From contig NZ_JACHJL010000004.1 in the NCBI RefSeq assembly GCF_014203645.1, positions 1-64,000 on the forward strand: a stretch of DNA of 64,000 bases, in the 5' to 3' direction. Shown here one piece after another: positions 44,196 through 52,775 of this stretch. The translations under genes and the position numbers were made by a program. This DNA comes from Streptomyces zagrosensis. GTDB taxonomy: Bacteria; Actinomycetota; Actinomycetes; Streptomycetales; Streptomycetaceae. How positions within the stretch are numbered: position 1 is the first letter of the stretch; each line of letters begins with the position of its first letter. The notes under the pieces are model-generated. The model did no database searches, was not told the DNA's origin, and was given only the letters and a program-made list of their open reading frames with translations.

Positions 44196-46742
44196 TTACT
44201 GCTTCTCGCCCGCGCCGCCAAGGCCCGCCGTGCGCAGCGCGAGCCGCGCCGGGAGGGTGGTGGAGACGAGGCCCAGGAGCAGCGTCGCGCCGGCGAAGGC
44301 GGCGTACAGGCCGGGTGGGACATGTGGGGCCGAGCCGGTGATGCCGTGCATCATCGGGTTCAGGGTGATGAGCGCGATGGCGGTGCCGAGCACGATGCCG
44401 GCGACCCCCACCAGCAGTGCCTCCCAGCGGACCATGCCGAGTATCTGGCGTCGGGTGGAGCCGATCAGACGCAGGGTGCTCAGTTCGCGGCGGCGGTCGA
44501 GCACGGTCATGATCAAGGTGTTGGCGGCGGCGATGGCGGCGAAGCCGCCGAGGACCGCGGCCATGGTCGTGTTGGCCCAGGCAGAGATCTCGCGATCCTT
44601 GTCCTGGGCCGCGGCGTACCCGTCGCGGTCGGTGACGTCGCCGAGCGGGGCCAGTGCCGCGGCGACCTTGTCCGGGTCGCTGCCCGGTGCGTCCTTGATC
44701 AGTACGTCGTTGTCGTAGGCGGCGGTGACGTGTGCGGCCACGGCGGCCCTGGGCAGGGTGAGTTGGGCTACGCCGAGGCCGCGTCCGTAAATCGCGACGA
44801 CCTTGGGACGGGCGGCTGAGCCGTCCGGTAGCGCCATGTGCAGCCGGTCGCCGACGTCCACCTTCGCGGACTCGGCGAGCAGCGCGTCTACGGCGACGGT
44901 GCCGGGGCGGCCGATGGCGGCCGGGTCTCCGGCGCGAAAGTCCAGGTCTTGTACGGCTCGCAGGTCATTGCCCGTGCCCGAGATGCCTTGGGCGGAGCTG
45001 CTGAGCAGGTAGCGGCTGTCGCCGGAGCCGACCGGGACCAGGGCGCCGGTGCGTAGCAGCCCAACGGCCGTGTCCACGCCTTTCGTTCGGGCGGCGCGTG
45101 CGGTGGTGTCGGCGGACAGGCCGCCTGGGGATGTGACGATGTGGTCCGCGACGATGCCCGCCCGGCGCTGGTCGGCCATGGCGTGGTCCTCGCTGGTGTG
45201 CATGAACACCAGGGTCGATGAGAAGGCCATGGCCAGCGTGATCGGGGTGATCGCGGAGGCCAGCCGGCGGGAGTTGGCGCGGGTGTTGGCGGCGGCGAGG
45301 TGGGCGGACGCGCCGCCGGTACGCAGCGGCAGCCCGATCAGCCAGGAGCAGGCGCGGGAGATGAGGGGCCCGAGCAGGCTGACGGCGAGCATGAAGAGCA
45401 TGACGACACCCAGTGCCGCGTTGGCCGCGTCCTCGCCGCTCTCCTTGGCCGCGATCGAAGCGAGCACGATCCCGCCGACCAGGGCAGCGGCGCCAAGGAC
45501 CGTACGGATGATGCCGGGGTTGAAGCGTTCGACGGATGCCTCGCTCAGCGCCTGGCCTGGCTTGATCTTGGCGGGGCGGCGGGCGGCGAGCAGCCCGGCG
45601 AACACGGAGGCGAGCACGCCGGCGCCGACCGCGGCGACCAGCGGAATCCAGGAGACCTGAAGCCGCACGGGCTCGGGGATGGCGCCCTTGTCCTGGAGTT
45701 GGCCGAACCACCAGTGGGCCAGCGCGATGCCTGGCAGGCAGCCGGCCAGGCCGGCGATCGGCGCGACCAGCAGGGCCTCGGTGGCGATGGAGCGGCGCAG
45801 TTGGCGCGGGGTCGCGCCAATGGCGCGCAGCAGGGCGAACTCACGGGAGCGCTGCCCGACGCACAGGGCCACGGTGCCGGACGCGGTGAAGATGGCGACC
45901 ATGGTGGCCATGCCGCCGAAGGAGCCGCCGAGTGCGATGAGGAGTTCTTTGGCCTCGGCGAGGTCGGGCTCCTCCACGCCGCCGCGGTCATCGCCGGTGT
46001 GCACCTTGGCCTTGCCGTTTACGGCCTTCTTCACCTGGTCGGCGAGGTCAGCGGTGGCGGTGCCCGGCGCGGCGAGGACGGCCACCGCGTCGATCTTGCC
46101 GGGGTGCCCCGAGAGTTGGATGGCGCGCTGGTCGGTGAACCACAGAGTGGGTCCGTCCAGGGCGGCGCGGGTCAGCGGCTTGGTGATGCCGGTGACCCGG
46201 AAGCGGTGGGCGCCGTCCGCGGTGGTCACGGTGGCCTGGTCGCCGACCTTGACCCGCTGGGCCTGGGCGGTGGCCGGGTCGAGGGCGACCTCGGTGGCGG
46301 TGCGTGGCGCCGTGCCCGTGGCGAGGCGGACTCCGGTGAAGGCGGTGGAGCCCCAGCCGCCCGCGGTGACGGTGCCGGTGCGGGCGCGGACCGGGTAGCT
46401 GACGTCGGGGATGGCTGCGGCGACGCCGGGCGCCTTGGCGATCTTCGTGATGAGCGCGGCGTCGAGCCGGGCCGCGTCGGGCACCAGTTCGTCCTGGTCC
46501 TCGCCGTCCTTGCCGCTGCCGGTCATCACGTGCACGCGCTGATCGGCGGCGGCGACCACGGGCACATCGGCGTAGCGCTGAGGCGGCGCAGAGGCTCGTA
46601 TGCCGCTCTCCAGGAGGATGCCGCAACCGGACACGATCAGCGGGGCCATCATCAAGGCGACGAAGGTGCCGGCGAACGCTGCGGGCTTGAAGCGGATGGC
46701 CGCGCGGGCCAGCCCATTGCTGAGGGAGCGCCGGCCCGTCAT
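44196..46742 (-). CDS. FtsX/MacB-type ABC transporter permease
   Basis: 848 aa from an ATG overlapping the ATPase stop (ATGA). One N-terminal helix (FAGTFVALMMAPLIVSGCGI), a large extracytoplasmic domain, then three helices (GGMATMVAIFTASGTVALCV...) with the FtsX signature RSREFALLRAIGATPRQLRR. The module is then repeated, ending in three more helices (RRELSTLRLIGSTRRQILGM). This two-FtsX-domain layout is typical of actinobacterial export or envelope-remodelling systems of the bacitracin-resistance/MacB type. Substrate unknown. Confidence 0.92.
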   Translation of the reverse strand: MTGRRSLSNGLARAAIRFKPAAFAGTFVALMMAPLIVSGCGILLESGIRASAPPQRYADVPVVAAADQRVHVMTGSGKDGEDQDELVPDAARLDAALITKIAKAPGVAAAIPDVSYPVRARTGTVTAGGWGSTAFTGVRLATGTAPRTATEVALDPATAQAQRVKVGDQATVTTADGAHRFRVTGITKPLTRAALDGPTLWFTDQRAIQLSGHPGKIDAVAVLAAPGTATADLADQVKKAVNGKAKVHTGDDRGGVEEPDLAEAKELLIALGGSFGGMATMVAIFTASGTVALCVGQRSREFALLRAIGATPRQLRRSIATEALLVAPIAGLAGCLPGIALAHWWFGQLQDKGAIPEPVRLQVSWIPLVAAVGAGVLASVFAGLLAARRPAKIKPGQALSEASVERFNPGIIRTVLGAAALVGGIVLASIAAKESGEDAANAALGVVMLFMLAVSLLGPLISRACSWLIGLPLRTGGASAHLAAANTRANSRRLASAITPITLAMAFSSTLVFMHTSEDHAMADQRRAGIVADHIVTSPGGLSADTTARAARTKGVDTAVGLLRTGALVPVGSGDSRYLLSSSAQGISGTGNDLRAVQDLDFRAGDPAAIGRPGTVAVDALLAESAKVDVGDRLHMALPDGSAARPKVVAIYGRGLGVAQLTLPRAAVAAHVTAAYDNDVLIKDAPGSDPDKVAAALAPLGDVTDRDGYAAAQDKDREISAWANTTMAAVLGGFAAIAAANTLIMTVLDRRRELSTLRLIGSTRRQILGMVRWEALLVGVAGIVLGTAIALITLNPMMHGITGSAPHVPPGLYAAFAGATLLLGLVSTTLPARLALRTAGLGGAGEKQ

Positions 46743-47614
46743 GCTGCCGCTCCTGCCATGGGGTGGTGCGGGGGCAGCGGCATCGTCGGGACGCCGGTGC
46801 GGCGTGCGCGTGCGGTGAGGGCCGACATCCGTTCGGCGATCTGCTCGGCGGACGGCCGAACGAGGTGGTCGGCGAGGGAGCCATCGGCCAGGAACAGCAC
46901 CCGGTCGGCGAAGCTGGCGGCGGTCGGGTCGTGGGTGACCATGACCACGGTGGCGGAGACGGTGTCCACGGCGCGCCGCAGCAGCGCGAGCACCTCGGCG
47001 GCGGTGCCGGTGTCCAGGGCGCCGGTTGGCTCGTCGGCGAAGACCACGTCGGGCCGGGTGACCAGGGCGCGGGCGATGGCGACGCGCTGTTGCTGGCCGC
47101 CCGAGAGCTGGCCGGGGCGGCGCTTGGCGTGCGCGTCCAGGCCGACCTGGGCGAGCACATCGGCCGCGGCCCTGCGGTCGGGGCGGCGCCCCGCAAGGCG
47201 CAACGGGAGCAGCACGTTTTGCTCGACGGTCAGCGAGGGCAGCAGGTTGAACGCTTGGAAGACGAAGCCGAGGCGGCTGCGGCGCAGCGCGGTGAGCTTG
47301 TTCTCGTTCATGCCGGTGATCTCGGTGCCGCCGAGCCGCACCGAGCCCGCGGTGGGCCGGTCGAGCCCGGCGGCGCATTGGAGGAAGGTGGACTTGCCGG
47401 AGCCTGACGGGCCCATGACGGCGGTGAAACTGCCGCGGGGCAGGGCGAGGTCGATGCCGCGCAGCGCGTGCACGGCGTTGGAGCCGCGCCCGTACTGTCG
47501 GCTCACACCGCGCAGTTCGACGGCCCAGTCGCCGGCGGGATGCCCGGCGTCGGCCGACGCGGGTGCCGCGTACCCCGCAGTCCGCTGCTTGCGACGCCTG
47601 TTCCGCAGCCCCAT
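46739..47614 (-). CDS. ABC transporter ATP-binding protein (MacB/LolD type)
   Basis: 291 aa. Walker A GPSGSGKSTF, Q-loop FVFQAFNLLPSLTVEQN, signature LSGGQQQRVAIARAL, Walker B VVFADEPTGALD and H-loop VMVTHDPTAASF, all intact. An N-terminal leader of about 30 residues and a C-terminal tail of about 60 residues (SALTARARRTGVPTMPLPPH) are additions to the core. Forms the exporter with the overlapping permease gene. Confidence 0.95.
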   Translation of the reverse strand: MGLRNRRRKQRTAGYAAPASADAGHPAGDWAVELRGVSRQYGRGSNAVHALRGIDLALPRGSFTAVMGPSGSGKSTFLQCAAGLDRPTAGSVRLGGTEITGMNENKLTALRRSRLGFVFQAFNLLPSLTVEQNVLLPLRLAGRRPDRRAAADVLAQVGLDAHAKRRPGQLSGGQQQRVAIARALVTRPDVVFADEPTGALDTGTAAEVLALLRRAVDTVSATVVMVTHDPTAASFADRVLFLADGSLADHLVRPSAEQIAERMSALTARARRTGVPTMPLPPHHPMAGAAA

Positions 47615-47944
47615 GGTCAGTCCCGTCCTTCGTAGTCATGGCCAGCCGCAGCCAACCGCAGCCCGACGTGGCAGTCGTGGCGCGGGTGGTGGTGCGCTCC
47701 GTTGGCGCGTAGCGCGCCAGTGCCGGAGGTGGACGCGGTGTGCCTGCGCCTCACGTGGTCTTTCAGCACCTCGAACGTACGGAGTGAAGGCGCGTCGGAG
47801 CCATGGCGGTCGCTGGCGGATGCATGGTGGGGAAAACCCGATGGCCGGGCGGGGGTCCGGACGCCGGGAGGCTTTCCCGCATGGGTGCGTACGTCGCGGA
47901 AGGGCCTCGTCCGGATGGTCGTACGAGCGCCCAATAATCGTTTG

Positions 47945-47957
47945 GTAAACTAATTAC
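47945..47957. promoter_or_regulatory. Candidate operator in divergent ABC/antiporter region
   Basis: GTAA-ACTAA-TTAC is an interrupted inverted repeat, and GTTTGGTAAAC overlaps it. It sits in an AT-rich island just upstream of two TTGACT hexamers and the antiporter start. MarR/HxlR-type regulators bind sites of this look. The rest of 47615-48012 has no gene. Confidence 0.3.
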
Positions 47958-48012
47958 ATACGACTTCTTGACTCCCCCTTGACTTACCGTCGGGCCAACC
48001 TCTGGAGGAGCC

Positions 48013-49245
48013 ATCGGGCACGCGGACACTCTCATCGCGATGGGCGGGGCGTTTCTCGCCGCCGCCGTGCTCGCCCGCCTGGGCGCGCGGATCGGGCTGC
48101 CGACCATTCCCCTGTTCATCCTGGCCGGCATTTTGCTGGGCCCCAACACGCCGGGCTTCGTCCTGGTGGACGACCCGCACGAGCTGGAGATGCTCTCCGC
48201 GCTCGGCCTGGTGCTGCTCCTCTTCTACCTCGGTCTTGAGTTCCATCTGGACGACCTCAAGACCGGCGGTCGCAAGATGGCCATCGCGGGCGGCTCGTAT
48301 CTCGCACTCAACGTGGGCGCCGGCCTTGCCTTCGGCTTCGCCCTTGGCTGGGGCACATCGGAGGCGCTGGTCCTCGCCGGTGTGCTGGGCATCTCCTCAT
48401 CGGCGATCGTGACGAAGGTCCTCGTGGACCTCGGCCGGATCGGCAACCCGGAGACCAAACCCATCCTCGGCATCATCGTCGTCGAAGACATCTTCTTGGC
48501 GTTGTACCTGGCCGCTCTCCAGCCGGTGATCTCCGGCGCCGACAGCATGGGGGCGGCAGCGCTCGACGCGGGCAAGGCGTTCGGCTTCCTGCTGCTGCTC
48601 GCGGCGCTGGCGCGCTGGGGCATCGGCGTGATCGGCAAGCTCGTCGCCACCCGGGACAACGAACTGCTGGTCATCTCCTTCCTGGGCATCGCCGTCTTCG
48701 TGGCGGGAGTCTCCGAGTGGTTCGGGGTCGCGGACGCGATCGGCGCCTTCATGGTGGGCCTGATGCTCGGCAGCACCTCATCCGGCGACCGCATCCGGGA
48801 GTTGGTGCACCCACTGCGGGACGCGTTCGGCGCCATCTTCTTCTTCGCCTTCGGGCTCTCCATCGACCCCGGCGACCTGCCAACGGTGCTGGTCCCCGTT
48901 CTCATCGCGGTCGTGGTGACGCTGGCGATGAACGTGCTGGCCGGCTTGGTGGCCGCCCGGCTCTACGGGTTCGGCCCCGGCCCCGCGGCGAACATCGCCT
49001 CCGCGCTGTTGGCCCGCGGTGAGTTCGCACTGATCTTGGCCACCATGGCGGCGGGGGCCGGCCTAGACGACCGGCTCGCCCCCTTCATCGCCGGCTACGT
49101 CCTGATCCTCGCGGTGCTCGGCCCCCTGGCAGCAGGCAACTCACACTGGCTGGCCCGGGTACTCCCCGACCGGGGCGGCCCTGCGGCACAGCCGCAGGAA
49201 CATCCGCAGGCACAGCCGCAAAAAGGCACGCCCCCGCGCGACTAA
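48013..49245 (+). CDS. CPA2-type cation:proton antiporter, probable ATC start
   Basis: 410 aa if translation begins at ATC 48013, which is preceded by a strong GGAGGAG. The first ATG (48040) has no ribosome site and would cut into membrane helix 1. About 12 membrane segments with KefB/Na-H exchanger features: LPTIPLFILAGILLGPNTPG, LLLFYLGLEFHLDD, GISSSAIVTKVLVDLGRI, VVEDIFLALYL, ADAIGAFMVGLMLG, LLARGEFALILATMA. The tail is hydrophilic (PQEHPQAQPQKG). It probably moves K+ or Na+ against H+. The TrkA-C-type regulatory subunit often found next to such transporters is absent here. Confidence 0.88.
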   Translation: MGHADTLIAMGGAFLAAAVLARLGARIGLPTIPLFILAGILLGPNTPGFVLVDDPHELEMLSALGLVLLLFYLGLEFHLDDLKTGGRKMAIAGGSYLALNVGAGLAFGFALGWGTSEALVLAGVLGISSSAIVTKVLVDLGRIGNPETKPILGIIVVEDIFLALYLAALQPVISGADSMGAAALDAGKAFGFLLLLAALARWGIGVIGKLVATRDNELLVISFLGIAVFVAGVSEWFGVADAIGAFMVGLMLGSTSSGDRIRELVHPLRDAFGAIFFFAFGLSIDPGDLPTVLVPVLIAVVVTLAMNVLAGLVAARLYGFGPGPAANIASALLARGEFALILATMAAGAGLDDRLAPFIAGYVLILAVLGPLAAGNSHWLARVLPDRGGPAAQPQEHPQAQPQKGTPPRD

Positions 49246-49392
49246 GCGGCCTGCTGCGCGCGTCACGGCGGCCACCCACCGGCTGCGCCCGATGCGGCGG
49301 CCCCTACGGCCCGGCGCCCTGCACGACCTGGCGCCCTGCACGGCTCGGCACCCGTCGGCCCTTCGCGAGGTGCCCGGCCGCCGTGCGCCTCG

Positions 49393-49480
49393 GCCCAACA
49401 CGGGGGGCCCAACACGGCGAGGCCCAGCACGGCGAGGCTCACCGCAGCGGTGCTCACCACAGCGGTGCTCAGCACGGTGG
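49393..49480. repeat. Degenerate 15-bp tandem repeat
   Basis: Successive units such as GCCCAACACGGCGAG, GCCCAGCACGGCGAG, GCTCACCGCAGCGGT and GCTCACCACAGCGGT follow with a 15-bp period. It lies in the 350-bp gap before the AAC(3) gene, which otherwise shows no gene. Confidence 0.65.
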
Positions 49481-49595
49481 CCACCCAGCACGGTGGGGGC
49501 CGCCTCTCACGGCGGGCACGCGCACCAACCCGCCCCGCGTCGGGGGAGGTTAATCGGTTGCCGTGGGTCCACGGGGAGGGGATACGTTCACGCTC

Positions 49596-50450
49596 ATGGA
49601 CGAACTGGCCCTCCTCAAGCACTCTGACGGCCCGGTCACCCGCAGCCGACTCAGCCGCGATCTGCGTGCGCTCGGCCTCGCCAACGGTGACACCGTGATG
49701 TTCCACACGCAGATGTCCGCCATCGGGTACGTAGCGGGCGGCCCGGAGACGGTCATCGGCGGCCTCAGTGACGTCGTGGGCGCCAGCGGAACACTCATGG
49801 TGACCTGCGGCTGGAACGACGCCCCACCGTACGACTTCACCGACTGGCCGGTGGCCTGGCAAGACGCCCTGCGCGCGGAGCACCCCGCGTACGACTCCCT
49901 GCTCAGCGAGGCTGACCACAACAACGGCCGGCTCCCCGAAGCGCTGCGCCGCTGGCCGGGCGCCGTCCGCAGCCGGCATCCCGACGCGAGCTTCGCCGCC
50001 ATCGGCGCAGCGGCGACCGCCCTGCTGGCCGACCACCCCTGGGACGGCCCGCACGGCCCCGACAGTCCCCTGGCGCGGCTGGTCCAGCACGGCGGCCGGG
50101 TACTGCTCCTGGGGGCCCCGCTGGACTCGATCACCTTGCTGCACCACGCCGAGGCACTCGCCGACGCCCCCGGTAAGCGGTTCGTGGACTACGAGCAGCC
50201 GATCCTGGAAGACGGCAAGCGCAGCTGGCGGCGTTTCCACGACATCGACTCACAAGACGGGGCGTTCGACTACTCGTCCGTGGTGCCCGATGGCCAGTGG
50301 CCGTTCGAGGCCATCGCCCAGGACATGCTCGCCGCCGGCATCGGCCGCCACGGCCTGGTCGGCGCCGCGACAAGCTACCTCTTCGAGGCCGGCGACGTCG
50401 TGGACTTCGGCCGTACCTGGATCGAGGACAAACTGGGCGAGGGCCGGTGA
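49596..50450 (+). CDS. Aminoglycoside N(3)-acetyltransferase
   Basis: 284 aa from ATG (MDELALLKHSDG); GGGGAGGGG lies a little far upstream, so an earlier start near 49563 is possible. Family features: VTRSRLSRDLRALGLANGDT, VMFHTQMSAIGYVAGGPETV, TLMVTCGWNDAPPYDFTDWP, NNGRLPEALRRWPGAVRSRH (catalytic-region H), HPWDGPHGPDSPLARLVQHG, GRVLLLGAPLDSITLLHHAE. It is of full AAC(3) length. The family acetylates the 3-amino group of 2-deoxystreptamine antibiotics; chromosomal Streptomyces copies may be silent or act on other substrates. Confidence 0.9.
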   Translation: MDELALLKHSDGPVTRSRLSRDLRALGLANGDTVMFHTQMSAIGYVAGGPETVIGGLSDVVGASGTLMVTCGWNDAPPYDFTDWPVAWQDALRAEHPAYDSLLSEADHNNGRLPEALRRWPGAVRSRHPDASFAAIGAAATALLADHPWDGPHGPDSPLARLVQHGGRVLLLGAPLDSITLLHHAEALADAPGKRFVDYEQPILEDGKRSWRRFHDIDSQDGAFDYSSVVPDGQWPFEAIAQDMLAAGIGRHGLVGAATSYLFEAGDVVDFGRTWIEDKLGEGR

Positions 50451-50511
50451 CCACCCGCTAAACGATCGGCGCGGGGCCTGTCGTGAAGCTCACTTCGCCG
50501 TGGCCCAGGGC

Positions 50512-50547
50512 GAAGGGCCGGCCCCCTTGAGGGAGAACCGGCCCTTC
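50512..50547. terminator. Bidirectional terminator between AAC(3) and glycine-rich gene
   Basis: GAAGGGCCGG and CCGGCCCTTC form a perfect 10-bp stem between convergent genes, with TTGGTTG after it on the plus strand. Confidence 0.75.
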
Positions 50548-50565
50548 GTTGGTTGTGGGACGCGA

Positions 50566-51186
50566 TCAGCAGGGGAGGGTGGTGTGACCGGCGGCGCCGG
50601 TGGCACCTGTGGTGCCGTCAGCGTTGAACGTGGCGGCGGTGCCGTTGCCGCCGGGCTGGCCCGGACATACCGGGCTGGCGGCGCCGCCAGCGCCGCCCGT
50701 ACCGCCCTTGTGGCTGCCTCCCGCCGTGGAGGCGCCGCCGTCTCCGCCCTTGCCGCCCAAGACGCCGGTCCCGGCGTCGCCGACGCCCCCTACGCCGCCT
50801 TTGCCACCGGTGCCGCCGAGTGTGGCGGCGCCACCGGACCCGCCGATGCCGCCGTTGCCGTTGGCGCCGCCGGCGCCTCCCGCGCCACCGGCGCCGCCGA
50901 CGCTCGCGCTGCCGTTGGCGTCGCCGCCGACGCCGCCATCGCCGCCGTTGCCGTTGGCGCCGGCCGCGCCACCGGTGCCGCCCAGGCCACCGAGCCCATC
51001 GTTACTCCCCACGCCATTGGCTCCGTTACCGCCGGGAAGCCCCAGGGTGCCGAGGCTGCGAGCGCTGCCCGCGTTGGTCTGAGCTGTTGCGGAAGCGAGG
51101 ACAGGGGTAGCGGCCAGGCCAGCTACAGCGAGCGCGGCGACGAGGAGGGTCCGGGTGGTGGCGGCGGTGCTGCGCGTGAAGCGCAT
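50566..51186 (-). CDS. Secreted PE_PGRS-like glycine-rich repeat protein
   Basis: 206 aa from MRFTRSTAATTRT, with AAGG upstream. Signal peptide 1-35 (LLVAALAVAGLAATPVLASA, cleavage after ASA). The mature part is about half glycine, in GGxGG triplets (GGAGGAGGAGGANGNGGIGG, GGTGGKGGVGGVGD), very like the PGRS domain of mycobacterial PE_PGRS proteins but without a PE domain. Only two cysteines, near the C-terminus (SPVCPGQPGG and the last residue), perhaps a disulfide. Such repeats form polyglycine-II or sail-like folds. Probably a surface or matrix protein. The 279 bp upstream to 51465 are AT-richer and contain no gene. Confidence 0.82.
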   Translation of the reverse strand: MRFTRSTAATTRTLLVAALAVAGLAATPVLASATAQTNAGSARSLGTLGLPGGNGANGVGSNDGLGGLGGTGGAAGANGNGGDGGVGGDANGSASVGGAGGAGGAGGANGNGGIGGSGGAATLGGTGGKGGVGGVGDAGTGVLGGKGGDGGASTAGGSHKGGTGGAGGAASPVCPGQPGGNGTAATFNADGTTGATGAAGHTTLPC

Positions 51187-51465
51187 GAGGTACGCCTTTC
51201 GGTTGTTCAGTCGAAGGAATACCCCGACTGACAACATTCACCCTAAGTATGAATTATCTACACCGCACGCTACATAATGATCAAATGTCTTAAAACGCCA
51301 AATTAACTAGAAATTGGCCGGTAAGTAATCCGCATCCTCGAAGGCAGGCCCAGCTTGGTGAGGATGTTGCCGATGCCTCGCCGGAGCCCAGGAGTTCGAC
51401 GGCGTACGTCCGTCACCACGGCATCGGGGCAGGCCCCTTGAACGCGGCAATCCTGCACCCTGCGC

Positions 51466-52602
51466 CTAGTCTCGGCAGATCAGCAGCAGCGCCCGGTCGT
51501 CGTTGACGTCCTTGGCCACCGACTCGATCAGATGCCACGCCGCGCCGTGGAAGCCGCTGGCGACATAGCGGTCCGCCTCGCCCGTGAGGCGGTCGATGCC
51601 ATCGGTGATGTCACGTTCGGCGGTCTCCACCAGGCCATCGGTGAACAGCATCAGCACGTCACCGGAGCGCAGGCTGCCCTTGATCGGATCGAACTGCGCC
51701 CCGTCGTACACACCGAGCAGCGGGCCCTCGGCCGCCATCTCGTCCCAGCGCCCCGAGCCCGCGTTGAGGTGGAGCGCGGGCGGATGGCCTGCCGAGTACA
51801 GCTCGTAGTCGCCGCTGTCGAGGTCGAGTACGAGATGGATCGAGGTGGCGAAGCCCTCGTCCCAGTCCTGGCGCAGCAGATAGCCGTTGGCCGCGGGCAA
51901 GAAGCCGTGCGGGGGCAGCGAGCCGAGCAGCCCGCCGAACGCGCCGGAGAGCAGCAGCGCACGCGACGCCGCGTCCATGCCCTTGCCCGACACATCGGTG
52001 AGTACGACCTCAAGGGTGCGCCCGCCGCCGGTACGGGCCGCGACCACGAAGTCACCCGAAAACGACTGGCCGCCCGCCGGGCGCAGGGACATCTCGCGGT
52101 GCCAGCCTCGCGGCAGACCGGGCAACTTGCTCTGCACCCGGATGCGTTCGCGCAGGTCGAAGAGCATGGTCCCGCCACCGCGCCAGGGCACTCCGACCCG
52201 GCTGCGAAACTGCGCGATCAGCAAGCCGAAGAACCCGACCGCCGCAACCACCAAAATGGTGCCGGCGGTCACCCGGTCCTCGCCACCGGTGTACGGGCCA
52301 AGGACCGCGGCCTCCACGATCAAGGCCGCCGCCGACGCCGCGTACAGCCCGAGCAGGCTGGCGGGGCGCAGCAGCAGCCCGCCCGCGACGATCGGCAACA
52401 CGAGCGCGGCCGGGTCGCACCAGTCAGGCTGGGCGACGGTGCCCGCCGCGATGGCCGGCACCGAGACCAGCAGGGTCACCAGGACCAGCCAGTCGGAGCC
52501 GTCACCGCGGAAGTAGTCAACCCCGGCCTTGCGCACACCGGTGCGGGCCCGGTGCAGAGCCTTGCGCATCCGGGCCGTCGGGCTTTCCACGCCGCCAGTC
52601 AT
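51466..52602 (-). CDS. Membrane-anchored PP2C/SpoIIE serine phosphatase
   Basis: 378 aa. Four to five membrane segments in residues 35-140 (WLVLVTLLVSVPAIAAGTVA, ILVVAAVGFFGLLIAQFRSR), then a SpoIIE-type PP2C domain (150-378) with QSFSGDFVVA, VVLTDVSGKGMDAASRALLL, YSAGHPPALHLNAG and MLFTDGLVE. SGDF replaces the usual GGDW but keeps the metal-binding aspartate. Related Streptomyces proteins dephosphorylate anti-anti-sigma factors. Single gene, divergent from the Eis-like gene. Confidence 0.92.
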   Translation of the reverse strand: MTGGVESPTARMRKALHRARTGVRKAGVDYFRGDGSDWLVLVTLLVSVPAIAAGTVAQPDWCDPAALVLPIVAGGLLLRPASLLGLYAASAAALIVEAAVLGPYTGGEDRVTAGTILVVAAVGFFGLLIAQFRSRVGVPWRGGGTMLFDLRERIRVQSKLPGLPRGWHREMSLRPAGGQSFSGDFVVAARTGGGRTLEVVLTDVSGKGMDAASRALLLSGAFGGLLGSLPPHGFLPAANGYLLRQDWDEGFATSIHLVLDLDSGDYELYSAGHPPALHLNAGSGRWDEMAAEGPLLGVYDGAQFDPIKGSLRSGDVLMLFTDGLVETAERDITDGIDRLTGEADRYVASGFHGAAWHLIESVAKDVNDDRALLLICRD

Positions 52603-52775
52603 CGCATCGGGACCCTATCCACCCTTCGCCATGCTCCGCACATTTCACCGTCTCCGACGCTTCGCATGGTCCGCCCCCAGCGCAACGCCTCGCGCGCCTC
52701 GGGTCACCGGTCGAGAGGGGAATCCTAAGCGAAATACGCTCGCCTGTGCGGGTTCGGCCTTGCTAGGCATGGCAT

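Noticed and set aside
43284..44819. 511-aa plus-strand frame, considered as a replication-protein remnant of an integrative element
   Set aside because: No replication-protein motif, no ribosome site, and most of it lies opposite the HD and ABC genes.
45300..47948. 882-aa plus-strand frame
   Set aside because: Antisense to the ABC exporter genes.
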